Below, one piece after another: positions 1 through 4,786 of a stretch of DNA of 7,079 nt. Source of the stretch: Oscillospiraceae bacterium (GTDB taxonomy: Bacteria; Bacillota; Clostridia; Oscillospirales; UBA929); the NCBI GenBank assembly GCA_009777685.1, contig WRLJ01000078.1, positions 1-7,079 on the forward strand, written 5' to 3'. The position numbers and the translations under genes were made by a program. Numbering within the stretch: the first letter of the stretch is position 1; each line of letters opens with the position of its first letter. Below the pieces are notes generated by a model. The model did no database searches and was not told the DNA's origin. It worked only from the letters and a program-made list of their open reading frames with translations.

Positions 1-509
1 ACCTCCGCGCTCAGGGCGGCGGCGTTGCGTCCGGCCAGCGCCAGGGCGGCGCGGGAGAGGTCCGCCAGCGTGACCTCCGCTTCGGGGATGTGCGCCGCAA
101 TCGCCAGCCCCACACAGCCGCCGCCGCAGCAGAGGTCCAGCACGCGGGCGGTTCCGGAATGCGTCCCGGCGGCGCGCCGCCGGAGCGTCTCAATGGCCAG
201 CTCGGCCAGGGTCTCGGTATCGGGGCGCGGGATCAGCGCGTCGGGCGTCACCGTCAGCCGGAGCCCGTAAAAGTCCCACTCCCCCAGAATATACGCCAGC
301 GGCTCGCCGTGGATATGCCGCTCCGCCATGCGCCGCGCCCGCTCCGTATCCTCTTCGGAAACGGGTTGGTCCCCGCGCAGGGTCAGCTCGGTTCTGGAAA
401 GACCCGAAACCGCCCGCAGGATTTCCGCGGCCGCCAGCTCCGGGGCCGGAACGCCGCGCTCCCGGAACGCGCCGCGCAGGGTCAGGTACGCGCCGCGCAG
501 GGTCGTCAC
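1..509 (-). CDS. prmC: Peptide chain release factor N5-glutamine methyltransferase PrmC (partial, C-terminus beyond window)
   Basis: PrmC (HemK) uses S-adenosylmethionine to methylate the glutamine of the GGQ motif in release factors RF1 and RF2, which aids translation termination. The first 169 codons are present. An N-terminal helical region is followed by the family signature around residues 68–99 (GEPLAYILGEWDFYG, then LIPRPDTE). The SAM-binding motif I follows at about residues 122–138 as VLDLCCGGGCVGLAIA, where two cysteines replace the more common GTGSG-type residues. The catalytic NPPY motif would lie beyond the left edge. The chosen start is the GTG at 509–507, which overlaps the TGA of the DUF1385 gene in a GTGA tetramer. 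This implies translational coupling. DUF1385 genes often sit directly upstream of prmC–prfA in Firmicutes, which supports both calls; prfA may follow to the left but is not visible. Confidence 0.95.
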   Translation of the reverse strand, partial: MTTLRGAYLTLRGAFRERGVPAPELAAAEILRAVSGLSRTELTLRGDQPVSEEDTERARRMAERHIHGEPLAYILGEWDFYGLRLTVTPDALIPRPDTETLAELAIETLRRRAAGTHSGTARVLDLCCGGGCVGLAIAAHIPEAEVTLADLSRAALALAGRNAAALSAE

Positions 510-1531
510 TCCCGGCCCCACTCAGCGTCGGCCTGCTTGGCGGGAATCACGCGGCTCAAGGCGTCAATGCCGACGGCGATCATGTCCCCGTCCGGCTCCT
601 TTGTCGTGATGCGCTGAAGCCACAGGCCCGGCGCGCGCAGAAAGCGCGTAAAGCCGTTGTCGTGCGCTCCGATAAAACGGTTGATCTCGTAGGCGATTCC
701 CGCCACAAACGGCAGAATCGCCAGCCGCGTGGCGACGCGGATCAGCGGGTGTCCCAGATCAACCCAGCGGGTCAGCACCAGTCCGACCAGCATGAAGGCC
801 ACAAGGCTCACCAGCAAAACCATGAGCAGAAAGCTCGTCCCGCAGCGGGGATGGAAACGCGGGAAACGCTTTACGTTTTCCGGCGTCAGCGGCTGCCCCG
901 CCTCATAGCAGGCGATGGTTTTATGCTCCGCGCCGTGGTAGGCGAACACGCGCTTGATGTCCTTCATCTGCGAGACGGCCAGCATATACCCCACCAGGAT
1001 CAGCACTCGCAGCAGCGTTTCCAGCAGATTGCGCAAAAACCCGTCGCCCGTCCAGCGGGCGATCAGCCCGCCCAGGAACGTAGGCAGCACGGTAAACAGC
1101 CCGACCGCCAGCACAAGCCCCAAGAGCAGTGAAATCACCAGAAGCCCCGTGTCGCTTTTCTTCGCTTTCGCCGTCTTGGCCCCGGCGGAGGGATCGCGCG
1201 GTTCGGGGGGCTCCGGGGTTTCCGGGGGAGAGTCCGCGTCTTCGGGCGTTTCCTCCTCCAGGACCTGCTCGGCGGCCCACATCAGGGTCTTCATGCCCAC
1301 CGCCAGCGACACGACCAGCGACGCCGCGCCGCGCACCACCGGCAGACCCAGCAGCGCATTGCGCTCTTTCAGGGGGATGTACGGCTGCTCCTGAACGGCC
1401 AGCGTGCCGTCCGGGCGGCGGGCGACAGCGGCGACCTTGTCCGGTCCCCGCATCATGATGCCCTCAATCAGAGCCTGTCCCCCTATATTGGTACGGAACG
1501 CGCCGTCTTTCCGGCTGTCCTTCTGATCCAT
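506..1531 (-). CDS. DUF1385 / YqhQ-like multi-pass membrane protein
   Basis: This 341-residue protein belongs to the DUF1385 family (B. subtilis YqhQ; the COG carries the label 'predicted metal-dependent enzyme'). Its biochemical function is not established. The conserved N-terminal block GGQALIEGIMMRGPD is at about residues 17–31. Hydrophobic segments lie near residues 66–88, 129–153, 170–187, 235–255 and 265–282. The polar signature HGAEHK (199–204) and FHPRCGTSFL (226–235) provides His, Glu and Cys residues that could bind metal. Residues 91–125 form an acidic, proline-rich then lysine-rich insert, probably a flexible loop between membrane segments. The ATG at 1531 has AGAGGA five bases upstream. 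The gene overlaps prmC by 4 bases, a pairing common in Firmicutes. Two leftward promoter-like sequences lie upstream. The rpmE gene often found ahead of it in Clostridia is not adjacent here. Confidence 0.94.
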   Translation of the reverse strand: MDQKDSRKDGAFRTNIGGQALIEGIMMRGPDKVAAVARRPDGTLAVQEQPYIPLKERNALLGLPVVRGAASLVVSLAVGMKTLMWAAEQVLEEETPEDADSPPETPEPPEPRDPSAGAKTAKAKKSDTGLLVISLLLGLVLAVGLFTVLPTFLGGLIARWTGDGFLRNLLETLLRVLILVGYMLAVSQMKDIKRVFAYHGAEHKTIACYEAGQPLTPENVKRFPRFHPRCGTSFLLMVLLVSLVAFMLVGLVLTRWVDLGHPLIRVATRLAILPFVAGIAYEINRFIGAHDNGFTRFLRAPGLWLQRITTKEPDGDMIAVGIDALSRVIPAKQADAEWGRE

Positions 1532-1565
1532 GTCAATCCTCTTTTCCGTCGTCTCCGCAGGCGCT

Positions 1566-1592
1566 ATTATATCATGTCAAGCGCACCGGACG
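1566..1592 (-). promoter_or_regulatory. Proximal promoter candidate for the DUF1385 gene
   Basis: Read leftward, a perfect TATAAT (1571–1566) is preceded by TTGCGT with an 18-base spacer. A TTGACA also occurs, but only 3 bases from the -10 box, so it cannot act as its -35. Transcription would begin about 30 bases before the ATG. The core is one of three copies of a repeated element (see findings). The perfect -10 is strong evidence; the -35 is weak. Confidence 0.5.
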
Positions 1593-1633
1593 CAAATGAA
1601 TTTCGTCCTCATGCGCTCTTCGCCGCAGGCGCT

Positions 1634-1662
1634 ATTATATCAGAGTTTAATGTTCTTGACAA
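1634..1662 (-). promoter_or_regulatory. Distal sigma-A-type promoter for the DUF1385 gene
   Basis: On the minus strand TTGTCA (1662–1657) and TATAAT (1639–1634) are separated by exactly 17 bases, a near-consensus housekeeping promoter pointing at the DUF1385–prmC operon. The -35 hexamer lies inside a 17-base inverted repeat (1651–1667). The -10 and following bases match the proximal promoter over 20 bases. Confidence 0.75.
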
Positions 1663-1667
1663 GAACA
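1651..1667. promoter_or_regulatory. Inverted repeat over the -35 box, candidate operator
   Basis: TGTTCTTGACAAGAACA is a perfect inverted repeat with 8-base arms around a central A, and it covers the whole distal -35 hexamer. Such a position suits a repressor. It is not the Gram-positive LexA box, because the GTTC and GAAC arms are in the opposite order. Part of the symmetry is intrinsic to TTGACAA, so the regulatory reading is inference. Confidence 0.35.
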
Positions 1668-1700
1668 AATGAGAACCGGCAGGACAAGAGGATTTACTCT

Positions 1701-1793
1701 GCCCGTATATCCCGTCCGTAGGGCGCGATGCCCACATCGCGCCGTGGTTGCCCGTATCCCCTCCGTAGGGGACGCAGACCTCGGCGTCCCGCA
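1701..1793. repeat. Two tandem GTAGGG-type palindromic repeat units
   Basis: Two units begin with related sequence, GCCCGTAT followed by CC(G/C)TCCGTAGGG, at 1701 and 1750. Each then contains a different hairpin. Unit 1 pairs GGCGCGATG (1722–1730) with CATCGCGCC (1735–1743) across a CCCA loop. Unit 2 pairs GGGACGC (1769–1775) with GCGTCCC (1784–1790) across 8 bases. A conserved outer frame with a compensating, variable palindromic core is typical of REP-like elements, and I recognise the general type from GC-rich gut Clostridia. There is no coding sequence. Confidence 0.65.
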
Positions 1794-1872
1794 GGGTTAT
1801 CTGCAAACTTCGGGGAAAGGGTTTTCACCGTTTGCCCGTGCGGCTGTGGGTTTGGGTGGTGTTCAGGCATTT

Positions 1873-1924
1873 CCGGGGGAGGTCTCCCCCGGACCCCCCA
1901 CTGGGGGACTTGGCAGTCCCCCAG
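1873..1924. repeat. Two adjacent GC-rich perfect hairpins in non-coding DNA
   Basis: CCGGGGGA (1873–1880) pairs with TCCCCCGG (1885–1892) over a 4-base loop. Eight bases later CTGGGGGAC (1901–1909) pairs with GTCCCCCAG (1916–1924) over a 6-base loop. Neither is followed by a T-run, so they do not look like intrinsic terminators. They are probably part of a dispersed repeat together with the non-coding DNA on either side (about 1795–2100), where I see no credible gene. Confidence 0.55.
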
Positions 1925-2113
1925 CCCCCCTGCCGGTCATACGGGGGTTTTGTCTGTGCAAGACACGGCTGTTTACCGTAAGGGTCTTGTCTGGGCTGTC
2001 CTGGCCTCGGTTTCGGGTTTTCTCTCTTTTTGACTTGTTCGCACGTCCCGGCCATACCCTTGCACTTTCTTTGCTGTCTCCACAGGGAACTGCCCTAACC
2101 AACATGACATCTT

Positions 2114-2251
2114 TGTAGGGGCGGCAATCTGCCGCCCGTGTTTGCCGATGGATGGATGATTTCGGGTATGGTTGAATGCACGGGCACACGGAAAACCCTA
2201 CGGCGTGTGCGGGTTGGGAAAACGGGCGGACGCGCAATGCGCGCCCCTACA
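2114..2251. repeat. MITE/REP-like element with 10-base terminal inverted repeats
   Basis: The ends are TGTAGGGGCG (2114–2123) and its exact reverse complement CGCCCCTACA (2242–2251). Each end carries its own hairpin: GGGCGGCA/TGCCGCCC (2119–2126 with 2130–2137) on the left, and CGCGCA/TGCGCG near 2231–2243 on the right. Between them GCACACG (2184–2190) pairs with CGTGTGC (2204–2210). No open reading frame in the 138 bases looks real. The arrangement fits two REP-like units in opposite orientation or a small non-autonomous element. Confidence 0.55.
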
Positions 2252-2259
2252 CAGGAAAA

Positions 2260-2292
2260 CCCATCGCGGGGGCGGCCGCCCGCGGGGTTTTT
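2260..2292 (+). terminator. Possible hairpin with T-run upstream of spoIIA
   Basis: CGCGGG (2265–2270) can pair with CCCGCG (2279–2284) around a GC-rich core that contains the 12-base palindrome GGGCGGCCGCCC (2270–2281). Five Ts follow at 2288–2292. It could insulate spoIIA from upstream transcription. However, there is no rightward gene before it, and it may simply be another palindromic repeat. Confidence 0.3.
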
Positions 2293-2326
2293 GGGCATTT
2301 CCCCCTGTCCCGCGTTTTCTCTCTTT

Positions 2327-2351
2327 TTCGACGCCCCGCATCGCCTATAAT
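2327..2351 (+). promoter_or_regulatory. Probable spoIIA promoter with a candidate Spo0A box
   Basis: TATAAT lies at 2346–2351, about 35 bases before the spoIIAA start. No good -35 hexamer exists at the right distance. Instead TTCGACG (2327–2333) matches the Spo0A box (TTCGACA, reverse of TGTCGAA) at six of seven positions, next to where a -35 would be. Known Spo0A-activated promoters can have such an arrangement. I could not find a sigma-H-type promoter here. The -10 is seen directly; Spo0A control is inferred. Confidence 0.4.
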
Positions 2352-2385
2352 GGCTTGTACACTTTTACATAAAGGAGCGTTATCT

Positions 2386-2706
2386 ATGGAAATCCGATGG
2401 AGCGGCGAGGGACGGGAGCTGACCATCGCCCTGAGCGGAGAACTGGATCATCACACCGCCAAGGAGGTTCTGCACACGCTGGACGCGCTGATGGAGGAAC
2501 GGCTGCCGCTGGACTGTACGCTGGATTTAAGCGGGCTGGAGTTTATGGACTCCTCCGGCATCGCCGTGATTCTGGGGGTGTACCGCCGCGTGTACGAGCT
2601 GGCCGGCGCGTTCCGCGTAGAGCGCGTCCCCCCGCAAGCCGCGCGCGTCCTCGGCGCCTCGGGCATTGACCGCATCGTGGAAATCAGAGGGGAGGCGGTG
2701 ATATGA
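2386..2706 (+). CDS. spoIIAA: Anti-sigma F factor antagonist SpoIIAA
   Basis: SpoIIAA is a STAS-domain protein of 106 residues, close to the usual length. Its unphosphorylated form binds SpoIIAB and frees SigmaF in the forespore. SpoIIAB phosphorylates it and the phosphatase SpoIIE reactivates it. The STAS signature GELDHHTAKEVL (residues 18–29) closely matches the B. subtilis protein. The phosphorylation loop is FMDSSGIAVILG (53–64), with Ser56 equivalent to Ser58 of B. subtilis. The ATG at 2386 has AAAGGAG eight bases upstream. The reading frame stays open further upstream through repeat DNA, but that extension does not belong to the protein. The stop overlaps the spoIIAB ATG in an ATGA tetramer, implying coupled translation. 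Confidence 0.96.
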   Translation: MEIRWSGEGRELTIALSGELDHHTAKEVLHTLDALMEERLPLDCTLDLSGLEFMDSSGIAVILGVYRRVYELAGAFRVERVPPQAARVLGASGIDRIVEIRGEAVI

Positions 2707-3155
2707 AAGCGCCGCTCAACGAGGTCCGCCTGCGGTTTCTGTCCCGTTCCCGCAACGAGGCGTTCATCCGCTCGGCCGTCGCGGCCTTCTGCGCGCCGGC
2801 CGATCCGACGCTGGAGGAGCTGGGCGATATCAAAACCGCCGTTTCCGAGGCCGTGACCAACTGTATCGTTCATGCCTACCCCGATTCGCTGGGATGGATC
2901 GCCGTGCGCGCGCGGCTCTTCGAGGACGGCCTGCTGGAGCTTACCGTCCGCGACAGAGGGCGCGGCATCGAGAATATAGCGGCGGCGCGCGCGCCGATGT
3001 TCACGACCGGCGGCGCGGAACGCTCCGGCATGGGCTTTACCATCATGGAAAGTTTTATGGACCTCGTCCGCGTGCGCTCCGCGCCGGGCAAAGGCACGAC
3101 GCTGACCCTGCGCCGCCGCCTCCATTCGCGGGAGACGTCTCCCGCACGCTCTTGA
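2703..3155 (+). CDS. spoIIAB: Anti-sigma F factor / serine kinase SpoIIAB
   Basis: SpoIIAB is a GHKL-fold serine kinase. It holds SigmaF inactive in the predivisional and mother cell and phosphorylates SpoIIAA. The 150 residues contain the N-box SEAVTNCIVHAY (48–59; Glu49 and Asn53), the G1 box RDRGRGIEN (83–91) with Asp84, and ERSGMGFTIMESFMD (106–120), which contains the G2 glycines. The stretch LEELGDIKTAVSEAVTN also matches the B. subtilis protein closely. The C-terminal tail after residue 140 is Arg/Ser-rich and variable. Translation starts at ATG 2703, overlapping spoIIAA by 4 bases, and the TGA overlaps the TTG of sigF. An 18-base perfect palindrome lies in its last codons (3128–3145). 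Confidence 0.97.
   Translation: MKAPLNEVRLRFLSRSRNEAFIRSAVAAFCAPADPTLEELGDIKTAVSEAVTNCIVHAYPDSLGWIAVRARLFEDGLLELTVRDRGRGIENIAAARAPMFTTGGAERSGMGFTIMESFMDLVRVRSAPGKGTTLTLRRRLHSRETSPARS
3128..3145. promoter_or_regulatory. Perfect 18-base palindrome just before the sigF start
   Basis: GCGGGAGACGTCTCCCGC is self-complementary. In mRNA it would form a 7-pair stem with an ACGT loop, ending 6 bases before the sigF TTG. The only Shine-Dalgarno-like bases near this start, GGGAG, are in its left arm, so folding would hide them until a ribosome finishing spoIIAB opens the stem. This suggests translational coupling of sigF to its anti-sigma factor. A protein-binding site or chance are alternatives. Confidence 0.4.
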
Positions 3156-3886
3156 GCCTTTCCGCCGGCGCGCAGGACACGATTGCCATTCTTCCGGCCG
3201 CCAGAGCCGGCGACAAGACCGCTATGGAACGCCTGGTTGTCGAGAATTCCGGCCTGATCTGGTCTGTGGCGCGGCGTTATTTCGGGCGCGGCGTGGACCC
3301 GGATGATCTCTACCAGCTCGGCTGTATGGGCTTCCTCAAGGCCGTCCGCGGCTTTGACACGGGCTTTGGTACACAGTTTTCCACCTATGCCGTCCCGAAG
3401 ATCGCCGGGGAGATCCGCCGTTTCCTGCGCGACGACGGCCCTGTGAAGGTCAGCCGCGGGCTGAAGGAGCGAGCCGCGCTGATTCGGAGCGCGCGGGAAA
3501 AGCTGACCTCCGCGCTGGGGCGCGAGGCGCATTTGAGCGAGCTGGCCGCCGATTGCGGGCTGTCTCCCGAGGAGATCGCCGAGGCCGAGCTGGCCGCGGA
3601 GCCGCCGCAGTCCATTCACAAGACCCTGGGCGACGACGGCCCGATGCTGGAAAACACCGTGGGCGACGGCGGTCTGGAGGACCCGCTGCTGGACAAGCTC
3701 GCGCTGCGCGCCGCCGTGGACGCTTTACCGGAGCGTGAACGGAGCGTGATCCTTTTGCGGTTTTTCAAAAACCTGACCCAGGACGCCGCCGCCCGCATCC
3801 TGGGCGTATCGCAGGTGCAGGTCTCAAGGCTGGAGCGCAAAGCGCTGGGGCTGCTCCGGGAGAAAATGAAGGACGAGGATATATAA
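3152..3886 (+). CDS. sigF: RNA polymerase sigma factor SigF (forespore-specific)
   Basis: SigmaF directs the first forespore transcription after asymmetric division. The protein has 244 residues (B. subtilis: 255). Region 2 runs from about 32 to 102, including NSGLIWSVARRYF, DPDDLYQLGCMGFLKAV and FSTYAVPKIAGEIRRFLRD, then VKVSR. Region 3 is about 105–165. Region 4 is about 185–240, with the helix-turn-helix TQDAAARILGVSQVQVSRLER. The start is not obvious. I choose the TTG at 3152, which overlaps the spoIIAB stop in a TTGA tetramer and restores a normal N-terminus. The first in-frame ATG (3224) would delete part of the conserved start of the protein. No Shine-Dalgarno sequence sits at normal distance, so initiation probably depends on coupling. 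The TAA stop is built from bases that also belong to the terminator palindrome. Confidence 0.96.
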   Translation: MSLSAGAQDTIAILPAARAGDKTAMERLVVENSGLIWSVARRYFGRGVDPDDLYQLGCMGFLKAVRGFDTGFGTQFSTYAVPKIAGEIRRFLRDDGPVKVSRGLKERAALIRSAREKLTSALGREAHLSELAADCGLSPEEIAEAELAAEPPQSIHKTLGDDGPMLENTVGDGGLEDPLLDKLALRAAVDALPERERSVILLRFFKNLTQDAAARILGVSQVQVSRLERKALGLLREKMKDEDI

Positions 3887-3916
3887 AAACCGGGCGGCCG
3901 CGGCCGCCCGGTTTTT
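3885..3916. terminator. Bidirectional intrinsic terminator, 32-base perfect palindrome
   Basis: The left half is AAAAACCGGGCGGCCG and the right half is its exact reverse complement. It therefore gives a GC-rich stem followed by five Ts on either strand. It lies between the convergent ends of sigF (stop 3884–3886) and the OmpA-like gene (stop 3932–3930) and should serve both. The two As of the sigF stop codon are also the first two bases of the palindrome. Confidence 0.9.
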
Positions 3917-3929
3917 CTCATCCGTTTCT

Positions 3930-4658
3930 CTATTTGTCCCCCGTCGGCCCGGTGATGGCCATGAAGCTCAGCTGAACGCCGGCTATCGCGCCGCCGTCTT
4001 CCGCGGCATAGTCCAGCAGCCTGTTATCGGGGAATCCGATTTCCTTCAAAACTGTCCGCACAAAACGCGCCCGCTTCAGCGCAAGGCCTTCATCCTCGCC
4101 CTCGGCGACACAGCCGCGAATCGCCAAATAATGCGCCTCCAGGCCGGGCGGTGAAAAAGTGTCGGCGCTGGTGGTCAGCATTTCCTTGAGCTGTTCCGTC
4201 AGCTGCGGCCCGTCCACCGCGTCGCTGTCTTTGGCAAACGGGATGATATACCGCAATTCATAGATGTCCCTGTCCGCCGGAGGCGCCGCCGTTTCCACCG
4301 GCGGGCGCGAGGTTTGAATCGGTATCGGGGTCGGCTCGGCGGTGGGGTCAACCACCGGCTCCGCCGTGGGAGCGACGGTCGGCTCCGCCGTGGGTTCTAT
4401 CGTCGGCTCCAGGGTCGGCTCTGTCGTCGGATCGACGGGCGGTTCCGTCGGCGGGTCGGTAACAGGCCCGCCCGTGGGAGCCGGCGTGTCCGTCGGAGCG
4501 GGAGAATGCTGCATCGACGGAGGCTCCGAGGAATCCGGGCCGCTTTGAGCGCGGAAATACGTATTGATCCCGAACACAACGGCGCACAGGGAAAATAAAA
4601 GCAGCAGGGCCAGAGCTGAGAAGACAAATTTGCCCTTAGCCGTCAGTCTGTATCGCAT
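3930..4658 (-). CDS. Membrane-anchored protein with Pro/Thr-rich linker and OmpA-like domain
   Basis: This 242-residue protein has a short basic N-terminus, a hydrophobic segment at about 11–31 (signal anchor or uncleaved signal), a Pro/Thr/Glu-rich linker at about 42–127 and a folded C-terminal domain from about 132. The linker includes an 8-residue repeat with PTAEP cores (about 88–112). The C-terminal domain resembles OmpA/MotB peptidoglycan-binding domains: YIIPFAKDSDAVDG (137–150) fits the strand and turn at the domain start, and LALKRARFVRTVLKEIG then NRL (192–214) fits the usual LSxxRAxxVxxxLxxxG…RL helix. The Asn before LSxxRA is not conserved. An extracytoplasmic protein spanning part of the cell wall is likely. 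ATG 4658 has GAGGGG eleven bases upstream. No good promoter lies in the 128-base gap, so it may be co-transcribed with the upstream coiled-coil gene. Confidence 0.85.
   Translation of the reverse strand: MRYRLTAKGKFVFSALALLLLFSLCAVVFGINTYFRAQSGPDSSEPPSMQHSPAPTDTPAPTGGPVTDPPTEPPVDPTTEPTLEPTIEPTAEPTVAPTAEPVVDPTAEPTPIPIQTSRPPVETAAPPADRDIYELRYIIPFAKDSDAVDGPQLTEQLKEMLTTSADTFSPPGLEAHYLAIRGCVAEGEDEGLALKRARFVRTVLKEIGFPDNRLLDYAAEDGGAIAGVQLSFMAITGPTGDK
4331..4394. repeat. 24-base tandem repeat inside the Pro/Thr-rich linker
   Basis: Three copies of (T/C)CGGCTC(G/C)GC(G/C)GTGGG start at 4331, 4355 and 4379, a strict 24-base period that encodes the 8-residue repeat around PTAEP on the minus strand. Weaker, related units continue towards 4450. 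Such in-frame repeats can change copy number by slippage and so vary linker length between strains. Confidence 0.7.
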
Positions 4659-4786
4659 CCGGACGCCGCCCCCTCTGTGGTGAAATGGAAAATGACCCGC
4701 CGAACAGGGAGAATCAGGGGTTTTGTGTTATCCTGGATTCGTTGCCGGCCCGCTGACCCGCCCGCGGAGGGTACCGGAAACAGGAA

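Larger units (their letters stand above)
2017..2328. repeat. 15-base direct repeat bracketing the right half of the intergenic region
   Basis: GTTTTCTCTCTTTTT occurs at 2017–2031 and again at 2314–2328, followed by GAC and CGAC respectively. The second copy abuts the probable spoIIA promoter. The pair brackets the 2114–2251 repeat element and may mark a duplication of the promoter edge or an old insertion boundary. Pyrimidine tracts can also recur by chance. Confidence 0.4.

Noticed and set aside
90..617. Long plus-strand open frame opposite prmC and the DUF1385 gene
   Set aside because: It is an antisense shadow of two clearly recognisable minus-strand genes; the peptide is Arg/Pro/Ala-rich without any domain.
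1651..1667. LexA (SOS) box reading of the inverted repeat
   Set aside because: The Gram-positive LexA site has GAAC before GTTC; here the order is reversed and the spacing differs.
1669..2118. Open frame of 149 codons across the intergenic region
   Set aside because: It runs through palindromic repeats and C/G-runs, has no ribosome binding site, and its predicted peptide only reflects the hairpin sequences.
1532..2385. tRNA, riboswitch or CRISPR in the large non-coding region
   Set aside because: I saw no cloverleaf, no known aptamer core and no regularly spaced identical repeats.
3224..3886. ATG at 3224 as the sigF start
   Set aside because: It would remove conserved N-terminal residues of SigmaF and leave a 69-base gap after spoIIAB, while the TTG at 3152 keeps the coupled arrangement.
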